Origin: Quillaja saponaria
Lineage: Eukaryota > Streptophyta > Magnoliopsida > Fabales > Quillajaceae
Length of the DNA stretch: 64,000 nt
Reading direction: 5' to 3'
NCBI GenBank assembly: GCA_029379385.1
Contig: CM055608.1
Coordinates: 25,356,350-25,420,349, forward strand
Made by a program: the position numbers and the translations under genes. Shown here piece by piece: positions 48,678 through 59,774 of the stretch (position 1 is its first letter; each line of letters begins with the position of its first letter). The notes beneath the pieces were generated by a model. It was not told the DNA's origin and did no database searches. It saw only the letters and a list, made by a program, of their open reading frames with translations.

Positions 48678-49020
48678 TGTTGGAGCCTCACTTTTGAAAA
48701 CAGTAGATTAGAGCCTCATTTACTTATAAGGATTATAAAGCCATCTATCCTTAGTAATGTGAGAGTTCACACATTAACACCTGCATCATGTGAAATGTGG
48801 AGATCCCAAAATTGTGAGATGGAGCCCATCAGTCATACTCCAATCAATTATCAAGTGTGGGCGTAATTAGGCGACCTATTAGTCGTAAGCCTAGCTCTAA
48901 TACCATGTTAGAGTCTCACTTTTAAAAACCAATTAATTGGTGACAAGAGGAGAAACTCATTTACTTATAAGGATTATGAAGCCATCTAGCCTTAGTAATG
49001 TAAGAGTTCACACATTAACA
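48678..49020 (+). mobile_element. TRIM-like element, about 340 bp
   Basis: Two direct repeats start TGTTGGAGCCTCAC (48678) and TGTTAGAGTCTCAC (48906) and both end CACACATTAACA (48779 and 49020). They share CATTTACTTATAAGGATTAT and TTAGTAATGT. This fits LTRs of about 102 and 115 bp with TG..CA ends around an internal part of only about 126 bp. Non-coding terminal-repeat retrotransposons in miniature have this layout. The left repeat lacks a short segment (AATTGGTGACAAGAGG) that the right one and the partial copy at 48606 have. Confidence 0.55.
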
Positions 49021-50966
49021 ACACCCAACAATTGATTGGCCCATTAAATCATAAATTAAAAAAAATCCTCAAATTCCAAATGGTTAAGAAATGAAAAAAA
49101 AAAGGTCAATACATAATTAAGCATAAAGAGTAAGAAATAAAAACAGCAATTAATGGGATAAAAAATAAAAATAAAACCTTTTCTATATTGAAGTTAATAC
49201 AAAACTTAATTAGGTGATGATTTTCTCTTATCTATTAAATGTTTTTCATGTAATTCCTAAAACCTCTCAAATCTTAATCATATCTAATCAATTCTAGTTT
49301 AAAAAATTAAATCTCTCAAAATCTCTATAACTTTATAAGTTATAGAAAGAAATTTGCAAATTATTACCATATCAAATATAAAAAATAGTGAGAGAGATTT
49401 TAAGAGTGAATTTCATGACAAATTAATGTCATATAAGATATAAATAATAGTTGAAAAGATTTTTGGAGTTACGTTAGTAATTAATTATTAATGACTAACT
49501 GAGTTATAAGAGATAAAATTAAGTCATAACATGTAAAAATTGAAGGTTTTGGTTAATGAATAAATTATTTTCTCCTCGGCCTTCTTTAAAGCCTTGTGAC
49601 TGGGGCTAATATTTGAAAAAAAATTAATTTTTTTAGTTTTTACCAAAATACTTTTAAAAATTAATATATTCGAATTCGGTTTGAATTTCAAATTTTTATT
49701 TGAAATTGAATTCAATTATTCTAAATTACAATCGAATTCGAATTCAGATTTCAATTTAGATTTAAATTTGAGTACATGAATACAAATTCAAATAGTATCC
49801 TATTCGAAGCTCTTCAATTCGAATTTCACCCTATTTGTGACTGCTATCCCATCAAGTCAGGAACCAAACACTGAAATGAGATTGGCCTCGATTAAGCGGA
49901 GATCAAGGGATATGCGCAGCTCAATCCTTTTTATTAAGGTTTTGAAATCATACATCCCTTATCTACGAGTCGAGAAAGATTTCCATTGCTGACATTAATT
50001 AGTATTACTTAATATGACAATGAGAGAAATTTGCAAGTATTTCTTTTCCTCCTGCCGTTATTAGTATTTTTAATTTATTCTATGAACAACTAAGATAATA
50101 TTGTGTTATATTGACATTCAATATATAGTGTGTGCATCTTACAAACTTAAAAGAAATATGAATAAATTACAATAAAACTAACCTCAATGGAAGACAACAA
50201 AAGAAAATCTTTATATTCAGGTCTATGAAATTAAAAATGACATGGTACGAATTTTGAATGCGACATCAAAATTATTTCTTCAAAGTACCTAAAGACGTAC
50301 CAAAAAAAAAAACTTCAATTCCTAAACCAAAAAGTAGACGACATTTATTTACAAACTACTTCACAAAAAGTTGATGCCTTACAAATTTTATTTTTTTAAC
50401 TAAAAAATGACAAACATTTAAAATTTGTTACTAAAATGTTTGTATTATGTTTTTTTATATAATCAAATGATAATTTTAAGTAATAAACAAATAAATTAAC
50501 ATATTCATTGCACGGGGTTTGAGAGCACATAAAAATAAATAATGTAAAAATAAAATATATGAAGATAAATACAACACAAATAAATAAAATAAAAATATAA
50601 TTTATAATTTCATAAATTAAAAAATTATAAATTTAAAATATAAAAATATAATTAAATTTGTTGGATTAAACAAAAAGCAAATTTAAAATGTTTTAATTTA
50701 ATATAAATTTTTCCATAAGTTTTGATTAATTATAAACTAATTTTTATAATATGTTTGAATTATATGTACACTTGAAAAATGACACTTTTTGGAGCTATTC
50801 AATATATGCTCGTTTAACTAGCTGTTTATTCAAAACTAAGCAACAACGTTTCAATTAAATGTCATATTCACCTAAACTCTTAAGAGCTGAACATATTTTC
50901 AGCCAAAAATTTTATGTTACAATTATTACAAGTTTTGCAGCTGAATGACTAAACGCAATGTTTCAT
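49021..50966. other. AT-rich intergenic DNA, no gene seen
   Basis: Around 49670-49830 there is a patch of repeated GAATTCGAATT/AATTTGAATT phrases, probably a decayed simple repeat. The remainder shows no coding or element signal until the repeat described at 50780-52430. Confidence 0.4.
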
Positions 50967-52430
50967 TAAATTAAGGATAGTGATATGTATATGAATAAAA
51001 TGTGATAGGGAATGAAAATGGGACCCATTATTAATGGGAAAATTGTAAAAGTTATTTTAATCTTTTTGACTTTTCATTTTCTTATCTTCTTGACAACTCA
51101 TCTCTCTTCGTCTTTTTCATCTCACATTCTCTCTCCTTCTTTTCTTTCTCTGTATATTCCTCTCTCAAAAACAAAGAAAATTAACACACAACTACGCAGT
51201 TTCAATTTGGTGAGGGAAATTTTTTTTCAAAATCCAAGTAAAACTTTAGTTCTTAGAAATGATGAGATGAGCAGCAAACTATGTGATCTTTATTTTGTCC
51301 CTCTGATCCTATTATTTTAACACCCAATTAATTGGTTTTTGAAGAGATGGGTCAGATATTTGTACAAATGGATAGCCTCATGTTCATTTGGTCTTGCAAG
51401 CATGATTCGAGTTCGATTTTGAGATTTAGTGTTTTCAAGAATTTAGTTTTCAGTTGTGATTTTACGAGATTCTAGCATCCATGACTGAAAATAGATCAGT
51501 GATTGGATCTAACTGCGGGCATCCAAATTGCAATCGCTACAACAGGGAAGAAGAAGGACTTCGTTTGTGATTGGATTTGGTTCGAAATTGCTTAAGGACC
51601 AATACTGTTATGGGTAATCTGGATGAAATGGTAAACTCCATGGTTGAGGAAATTTTAGTTTCCCATGTACAAGAAAGTTAGAGCTGAAATTTTATAGAGC
51701 AATAGAAATGGATGGTCAGTTTTTAGAATTAAGAATCAAAATGATGTGTAATGGTTTTCATTGCTATTGAGAGAGGAACATACAAAGAAAGAAAAGAAGG
51801 AGAAAATAAGGGGAAGAGACGAAAAGGAACGAGTTATGAGAAAGATAAGAAAATGAAATGTCAAAAAGAATAAAAATAATTTTTACCATTTTTCCATTAA
51901 GAATGATTTTCATTTTCGTTCCTCTATCATTTTTGTTAGAATATATATCACTACCCTAAATTAAACAGTAACTATCAAGAGTTATTAACTGAAGAATTGA
52001 AAATTAAAGAGCTGAAGATAGAAGAGCTGTCATCTAAAAAGCTAAAACCTCAAGAGCTATTTATTCCAAATGCACCATTTCATTAAACAAACAACTGAGA
52101 AGAGTTGTTAATTGAAGAGCTGAAGATGGAAAAACTGTTAAGTGAAATATATTAAATTTCTAGTGTTGTTTGTTCCAAAAGCACCATTTCATTAATCAAA
52201 TAGTTGCTCCTCAAAACAAGAGCTGTATTGAATATACCAAAACACATTGTTTCATTAATTTCAAGTGTTGAGTTACAAGAGCTGTTAACTGGAGATGATC
52301 TTTTCTAAATAGCTGAAAACATGAGAGCTGAACACTTCTAAAAAGCTGAAGACAAGTTAACTGAACACTTTTGAAGAGCTGATTTGTTAGAGCTGTTCCA
52401 AATAGCTGATCTTTCAGAACTATTCCAATA
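50780..52430. mobile_element. Older interspersed repeat rich in AGAGCTG motifs, split by the 982-bp element
   Basis: Left (50830-50966) and right (51965-52420) parts share phrases such as AAGAGCTGAA, GCACCATTTCATTAA, CAATGTTTCATTAA and TAACTGAAGA, repeated many times at irregular spacing. If the inserted element is removed, the two parts would form one unit of about 0.65 kb. No clear terminal repeats were resolved. Confidence 0.45.
50975..51956. mobile_element. Long-TIR DNA element (Mutator-like, non-autonomous), 982 bp
   Basis: Inverted repeats of about 180-200 bp. The left side runs GGATAGTGATATGTATAT, ATAGGGAATGAAAATG, CTTTTTGACTTTTCATTTTC and CTTCTTTTCTTTCTCTGTAT. The reverse-complemented right side runs GGGTAGTGATATATATTC, ATAGAGGAACGAAAATG, CTTTTTGACATTTCATTTTC and CTTCTTTTCTTTCTTTGTAT. 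The flanks TAAATTAA are identical (50967-50974 and 51957-51964). Long inverted repeats with an 8-9 bp duplication point to a Mutator-like MITE; a hAT relative is less likely. The ~600-bp middle has no transposase. It is inserted in another repeat. Confidence 0.75.
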
Positions 52431-53480
52431 AATTATCTATTAGAGCCATTACTCCTTGTGCTCTTGCCAAAACTTCTATATCTGTCTGGCACTCAGCCTC
52501 AAGACTGCATACTATCCTTTGTATAGAATGCAGAATTCACATCTTTTAGGCTATGAATTCGCTAAAGCTACCACCTGTCCTCTTGGACCACCATCAATGT
52601 AAATTGTATGTTTAAATGATCTAATATAAAAGCTTACAACGCCTTTGATAGCTGACATGAAGAATTTCATACATCATGAAGATAATTTTTTTGAATCTAA
52701 ATCACATAATTCTCAACCTTAAACCTTTGACAGAATTCTTTATTTGTTTCACATTATGAGATCAAGTTTACTTCTTATTTTTCTACACTTATTTTAATTA
52801 ATCTTTGTATTGAGGTAGAATTTTTATATTATTTGTAAAGTTCTGTAAATTAAAAGTTTTGTACTTCTAAAGATAGTTTCTCTAAATAACTTGTAATTTC
52901 TTCGATTTTGGAGAAGACAACGGTAGGCAGAGTTTGTAAGATTTGGTTGTGTATGATTTTTAGTTGAGCCTGGAAAACTTGTGATTGCAAATGAAGATAA
53001 ACAATGCAATTTAATTTTGTGTTATTGTGATCTAGTAGAATCTTAATAATTTTTTTGAGAAAATTGACCAGTCAGAGAACCACTATAAATCTTTATCTTT
53101 TTATTTGTGTTAGCATCTTGCCTGAGATGTGAAAAATTAAGATGGATTTTTAAACAATTCACCCCTTCTACTTTACTTTTAACCCAACAAAATTTAAATA
53201 TCATGTGCATTGCGGACAAATTCATCTATTTAATATTTAGAATCTTGTAGTGCTTTTGTTGTTTTATTTCTAAACATTCTTTGTCCCTTTTTTAATTTCG
53301 GTTTAAGAAATAAATAAAAATTATTTTAAAAATAATGATTGGTTTTAGTGATAATCACACATGCTTGTCACTCCAACACTATCGCATCACATCCAAAGAA
53401 AACCGTTCAAAAAAAAAAAAAAACGTTACAGAGTAAAAAAAAATATATATATATATATTTCTTTTCATCCGAAAGTTCAA
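52431..53480. other. Upstream region of UUAT1
   Basis: AT-rich sequence with no recognisable gene. The last 130 bp (53360-53480) hold an A-rich stretch and an (AT)n run just upstream of the start codon, probably promoter or 5' UTR of the transporter gene. Confidence 0.4.
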
Positions 53481-53519
53481 ATGTCAGCTTCCCCTGCAAA
53501 TCTAGCAAAGCCCTGCAAA

Positions 53520-56500
53520 ATGTCGTCAAAGAAGCAAGGCCTGTTCTTATCTTCCCTCATCGTTCTATGGTATTCATCAAACATTGGTGTCCTCCTTCTC
53601 AACAAGTACTTGCTCTCCAATTATGGCTTCAAATTTCCGATCTTTCTCACAATGTGTCATATGTCAGCCTGTGCTGTTCTTAGCTACATTTCCATTGTTT
53701 TTCTCAAAATTGTGCCCCTCCAGATGATCAAATCCAGGTCTCAGTTCATCAAAATTGCAACTTTGAGCGTTGTGTTTTGTGGGTCTGTTGTCGGTGGGAA
53801 CATCTCTCTCAGGTACCTGGCTGTGTCGTTCAATCAGGCGGTGGGTGCCACCACACCTTTCTTCACAGCCCTGTTTGCTTATATGGTGACTCTTAAGCGA
53901 GAAGCTTGGGTCACATATGGTGCTCTTGTACCGGTTGTTGCCGGGGTGGTGATTGCCAGCGGGGTATGTTTACTTTTGTTAATTGGATCACCCGTAAGCA
54001 CAATGCATTGAATAATTGATATGACTTAGTTTGTAGCTAGCATTGTAATTGTTCTTTTTTGAGCCATGTGAAGGTTTAGATTGTTTGCACATATTCATTT
54101 GTGATTATAGATGGATTCTTAGCCAATGTTGCACTTTGTGAGATTATTCATATTTTGGCTTGGAGCTATATTTTTCTTACCATATTTATGTTTAATGTTT
54201 TAAGGGTACATAATTTCATAAATGCTGATCCAGATCTGAAAATTTATACATCTTTTCTCATTTGCGTATCTTCTATGTGTTAACAAGGACAAGGTCTTTT
54301 GGTTGATGGCAGGGTGAGCCAGGTTTTCAATTGTTTGGATTTATTATGTGCTTAAGTGCGACTGCTGCTAGGGCCTTTAAGTCTGTTCTCCAGGGAATTT
54401 TACTCTCTTCAGAAGGGTAAAAACTTTATACTACCATTAATTTCATTTATTTTCGTTTCCTCTAATGAAGCATTCATCCATTAGAATCTTAAAGCAACTA
54501 AAACTGCTATTTAGGATTGTCAAACATGAACCACTCTCCCTCAAATCATCCCCATTATTTGTGATGGTCGGATTATAAAGCATAGCGTATATGTTGTTTC
54601 TTATCCTGAAATCTTGTATTAACAGGCAAGTAACAGTTAAATCGTTCTTCTAGTGGAAATAAATACAATGGAATGTAGAAATGTTGTTCATACTACCCGC
54701 CCCTCAACATCAACCACACTCTGGACAGAAATATGTAGAGAGTTGTGAATTGTGATATTAAATGTGCTTATAATGGAAAATAAAAAGCCTATTCTACCAA
54801 AAAGGAACCCTGAAAATATAGTGATATGTAGAGAGTTATCTGTTCCCAACATCAATAATGTTCCTAAAAATCAAAGCTGTAGAAAGTTGTAATCCCTACT
54901 TCAAGTGGATAATCAAAGATTATGAAAGTACAAATGTTGAATTGAAGGAAGCTGTATCAAACAAAGGATGTGAGGATAAACCAATGTCTTACCATTACCG
55001 GAGGTTGCAAGGGGTTCCTTCTGTTTGGTACCAGTACATGGTATAGGGTGGGGTTGGAGGGAGCCATCTCAACCAATTTTTTCTCTCTCTCAAGCTTTGT
55101 TTTGGATCTTTATTTTAACTGAGACAGCCTTATCACAATATCTTTAGTTAAACTTTCCTGAATGAATTTGGTTTCTGCTCTGGCCTGTGTTTTGGAATTT
55201 GCTACTTTTCATGTATCTGAGCTGGATATGGAGTAACTTTAGTCATGTCAGACACTTTCGGTATTACCCATGTATATGAATAATGGACTACTTTGTTAGT
55301 CTAGATAGAGAAACAACTTGGTTCCCCGGATAGGGAAATACAAGAACCATGTGCGGGGAGAATGACTATATGCTTGACACATAAATGATCTTTGTTCATG
55401 GAGGTTTCTTTAAAGGATTTTCTAGCCTGACTAATCTGATCTTCTGGAGGATAAGATTGCCTCAACTGCCAGTTATATGGTCTGATCAGGTGATGATGTA
55501 ACTAGGTTCCCCAGATTGAAAGGGATGTGCCTGATGGCAATTTGGGAATGTGGATTCAATTTCTTCTTTTTTCGTCACTTTACAGAAGTAGGTATTAAAT
55601 TCAGAGAAAATTCTCTTGTTTAAAGGAAAAATATATGGACAAGATATTGGTTTAGGAGGGAAAAATTAAGATATTCATTAGCATATTATGGTTGAATTTG
55701 ATTGCGTCCATTTTTCAGCACGAATATAAATAGCTTGACAATAATAGGATTCTTAAATGATGACAGCCTTGAAAGATTTCCTGGAGAAAAAAAAAGGGAT
55801 AAAAAAAGCTGTATTGCTTCTTCCAAATCTTCGGGAGGTGATGATTTTAGTTAATTGGCAGTCTGCTCCATTTTATATTGTTATAGAATAAGACGGGACA
55901 AGGTTCTTCCTAGGAAATCTTGCTGCAGCTCTGATCCATCCATCAAATGTTTTTTGTTTTGTGATTCTGCAATAATGGTTTGGTTTGAACTTTGAACTTC
56001 AAAATATATTTCTTTTTCATTCATACATATTAGAAGATGGTTTGTATTATTGTTTTCCTGGATACAACCATCATTGTTGAGTTTTTGGCCAAATCCAGAC
56101 CGTAGTAGCTGGTCAAATGAGTTGGATTATCAACTGGCTATTCTCTTTTCATAAATACTTATGGTGGGAGTGGGAGGTTTTGAACTATGAACTACAAAAA
56201 TTATTGTATGGCTCAATTAGTAAGCCAATTCAGTTCCTCTTTGCCATACCATTAGTCTTTAATATGTCTATTGTTTAGCCTTCTCAAAACTGAAATTTAC
56301 TTTTTTTATTCATTAACCGTTAACAAGGAAATTAATTTACAGAATATTGTATCTTATATGGATATAAAAGAAATATGCATGAACATGAAATCTGAGATGT
56401 ATTTATCAGATTGAGCTTTTTGTTTTTTCTTCTTTTTTTGGGTTGTGGACCGTGGAATATGCGGGCTTTTGAAACATAGGAAGCCGAGATAGCATTTGTA

Positions 56501-58760
56501 CAGCTTTACAATTTTCATTTCATTTTGAAATTAGTATCTCTTTTAAAACTACACAATATTTTCTAGAATTTAAATATTATATATGCAGGGAGGGGGAGGG
56601 GATTATGAATTTATGATGCTATTTACTATTTGATATTATTCACTAGCAATATGACAGACTTAAACTAGTTTATTAAAAGGAAAGGACTCCTCATGCATTA
56701 GCTTTTATAAAACTAATATGTTCTTATGGCTTTAATTAATACAAATTAGATATTGATTACATTTGGTGCTATGTGACATCATTGGTTGATCACAGTTAAC
56801 ATGATTTTGCAGTTAGCAGTATCCATTGATCCAGTCATTTTTTTTTTCAAATGATTTGAGTTTCTAGATATTAGTCGTTTCCATGTTATTTAAACAAGGA
56901 ATTATGGACTCTCTGGGTGATTTATAAGCTATACCGATACGTATGATTATGTATATATATATATATCCAAAATGGCCACCCCAAATGTTTGGCTACCTGG
57001 TCTTTATAAAGCATATTAAAACAACCACACTTCCATATATGAAACTTAGTTATCATACTTTCTACATAAAATTTCCTTCCTTTTTTGCCTACCCATCTGT
57101 TGTAATTTGTTTGTGTCCCAATAGCTTTTTTACTAGATTTGCATTAAACATGATCAGAATATTATCAATGGTAGAGTTGTCAACTTCTTGGTCAAGTCAT
57201 TAACTATACCATATGATTACATATGTTTTTCTCCTGTGAATGCTTGACCTTTGGTTGAGTCATATTTCTGGATATACATATCTCCACAATGTTTCTCTAC
57301 TGATCTAGGTTGGTTTTCTTCTGTATAATTGGTGTACCATGTTGCATTCTATTGGTATTTTAGAACCTTTAGCTATATATATATATATATATATATATTT
57401 TCTATTTTCAAGTTCTGGCTGAAAAGGTTTCAATTACAAATTACATGGTATTATATTGGAGTTTCATTTGCCCTTTTCATTTTCATCTTCTCTATTGAGA
57501 CATTCATCAAAATTTGTCATTTTGGCATGATTTGGTTGACATAGAAATGGACAACATGTGGGGAATATTAATTAGTTTCTGTATCTTGATGAAGTTGGCT
57601 CATTTCCTCCAGATCTTTTCATCATCTGAAATAGAGAATCTCTTTCTGTAATCAACTTACTAATTATGTTGGATTTCTTTAACTTGACAGGGAAAAGTTG
57701 AACTCGATGAACTTGCTCCTTTATATGTCCCCAGTAGCGGTGTTAGTTTTATTGCCTGCAGCCCTTATCATGGAGCCCAATGTCTTTGACGTCACTTTAT
57801 CACTTGGAAGAGAAAAAAAGTTTATGTGGATACTTCTTTTGGTTAATTCAGTTATGGCATATTCAGCTAACCTGACAAACTTCCTGGTGACTAAGCATAC
57901 AAGTGCTCTAACCCTCCAGGTTTGCCATGTTTTTACCATTCTAGAAATCTTGTGTGTGGAATAAATTGGAAAAGCTAAATTATAATCATAGATCAACATG
58001 TCTGTTATAATTGACTATTTGACGCTGATTACATTATTGAAGACATCAATTCAAGATTAAAATAAATTAGTGGGGACATTTAATTACAAAAATATTTTAA
58101 ATAGGGTAACTAGCACTGTGGTCAATATTTTGCTTTCCCTATTTTTCTTGGTTCAGTTTGACACCTCCCACAAGGACTAAATTGGTTGATCTGCTTAAGA
58201 TTAGAACAACAACAGCAGCCTTAATCCCTAGCCTTATATTTCTTGATTTTGTTTTTTTATTGTTCCATTTTTGGAACTAGTAGTTGATTTGCTGCAAAAG
58301 CTCCATATTTGATCTATTTCCCTCAAACCTTATATTTTGTTTTTTAGCACCTCTGAGTCTCAGACTCTTCCTTTGTTCGTGGACCATGCATATTTCTGAA
58401 TCATTCACTAATCTCTACAAACTATCATCTTTGGGGTACTGCAACAAAACCCTATTGTCATTTGATAAGTTTTTGTCTACCCAGGGACCAGGGAAAGGTT
58501 AAACCAGTGTCCAGGAAAACAGAGAACAAGATGTTCATACTAATTTGCTCTGTTGCTTTATACCCTTCATATATTCAATTTTCCTCACTAAAAATATGGT
58601 TCTAATTAATCAGGTACTGGGCAATGCGAAAGGTGCCGTAGCTGTTGTTATCTCCATACTTCTATTTAGGAACCCTGTCACTGCAATTGGAATTGGCGGC
58701 TACACAATTACTGTTCTTGGGGTGGTTGCATATGGAGAAACAAAGAGGAGGTTTAGGTGA
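53520..58760 (+). CDS. UUAT1: UDP-uronic acid/nucleotide-sugar transporter of the UUAT1 group (TPT family), complete, 4 exons
   Basis: Expected to move UDP-glucuronic acid and related UDP-sugars into the Golgi lumen for wall polysaccharide synthesis. Exons 53520-53963, 54313-54416, 57691-57919 and 58614-58760 join in frame to 924 nt, 307 aa; Arabidopsis UUAT1 (At5g04160) is about the same size. It starts [20 protein letters not shown]. Conserved segments in order are [131 protein letters not shown] and [13 protein letters not shown]. About ten hydrophobic helices are visible. The short basic C-terminus fits Golgi members of this family. An in-frame ATG at 53481 could add 13 residues ([13 protein letters not shown]); I prefer 53520 because homologues start there. 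Close paralogues (UUAT2 type) cannot be excluded. Confidence 0.93.
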
Positions 58761-59774
58761 ATGTTCTTTCACATATATTTGCTTCATTCTTTGTGCTTGC
58801 TTGTGTACTTTGTTGTCTTGTAGCCATTTTACTTAGAGAGAGAGAGCGAGAGAGCATTCTTCCATTAGCTTGTTTGCCTTTTCCTTTTTCATTTTGGCTA
58901 AAATTTCTTTATGTTGTATTTATCACATTAGACTCCATTGAGTTCGCCGCCATAGAACTCAACAGTTACACGTACTTGTCCGATTTGGATTTGAGAATTT
59001 TTATAGGTTATTCTACCCTACCATAGAACTCAATAGTTACACTTACTTGTTCAATGTGGATTTGAGAATTATTATAGATTATTCGTTGGTAGAATGGAAA
59101 TGTCTCCTCTTTGTAAGATTTTATCCAAAGTGATGCCCTTATTTTTTATCTGGGAAAATTTATTTGGACTTGGCGCCAAAAGAAAAAGAAAAAGCTAGGC
59201 AGCATAAATTGGTTGCTGAAATGGATGAAGTTTGTACAATGAAACTCTACCAGTTATTGGCCTTTTGATTCTCGGATTTGGATCCTTTAGAGAATATTTT
59301 CGGATTTTGGAAGAATTTTGAATCTCAGCCTATCTGTGGCGATAATTAGTAATCAATAGGAAGAACTACACAGGGCACCGATTATAATCTAAACAAAGAC
59401 ATAATTCAAAGACACGAGAAGTCCAAACAAATTCAAGCAAAAGAAAAGCATATGATCAAGTACAAGTTGAACTGCATAGTGTTAACACTGATCTCTTAAA
59501 AGTGTTTGATGCTAATGATATACAAAATTTGGAAAATTTTCAATCCATTTTAATGAATGAAAGAGCTTAAAAGAAAACTACTTGGAAAGAAAATCAACAA
59601 TCACAAGGAAATCGCGAAGTATATGATGGACCATTGGCTACAAAGTATTTTCTTGATAAGCATATTGCACCAGTTTCACCGTCAATATATTTCTCACAAA
59701 AATAGGTCATAACTCAAACCACAAAACGTGTTGCAGTCAGATAAAGTCTCTATAAGAACAGAGGAATTGAAGCT
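58761..59774. other. Convergent 3' region of UUAT1 and ACA
   Basis: Holds the 3' UTRs of both genes. A (GA)n-like run GAGAGAGAGCGAGAGAG lies at about 58836-58853, and a 71-bp duplication lies downstream of it. No other gene. Confidence 0.4.
58951..59092. repeat. 71-bp tandem duplication in the UUAT1 3' region
   Basis: Two copies of a unit beginning CATAGAACTCAA lie at 58951 and 59022 and share GTTACACGTACTTGT/GTTACACTTACTTGT and GATTTGAGAATT. They differ at several positions. They lie about 190 bp after the stop codon and so may be in the transcript. Confidence 0.8.

Noticed and set aside
57721..57999. Minus-strand open frame opposite UUAT1 exon 3
   Set aside because: It is the antisense shadow of the conserved transporter exon.
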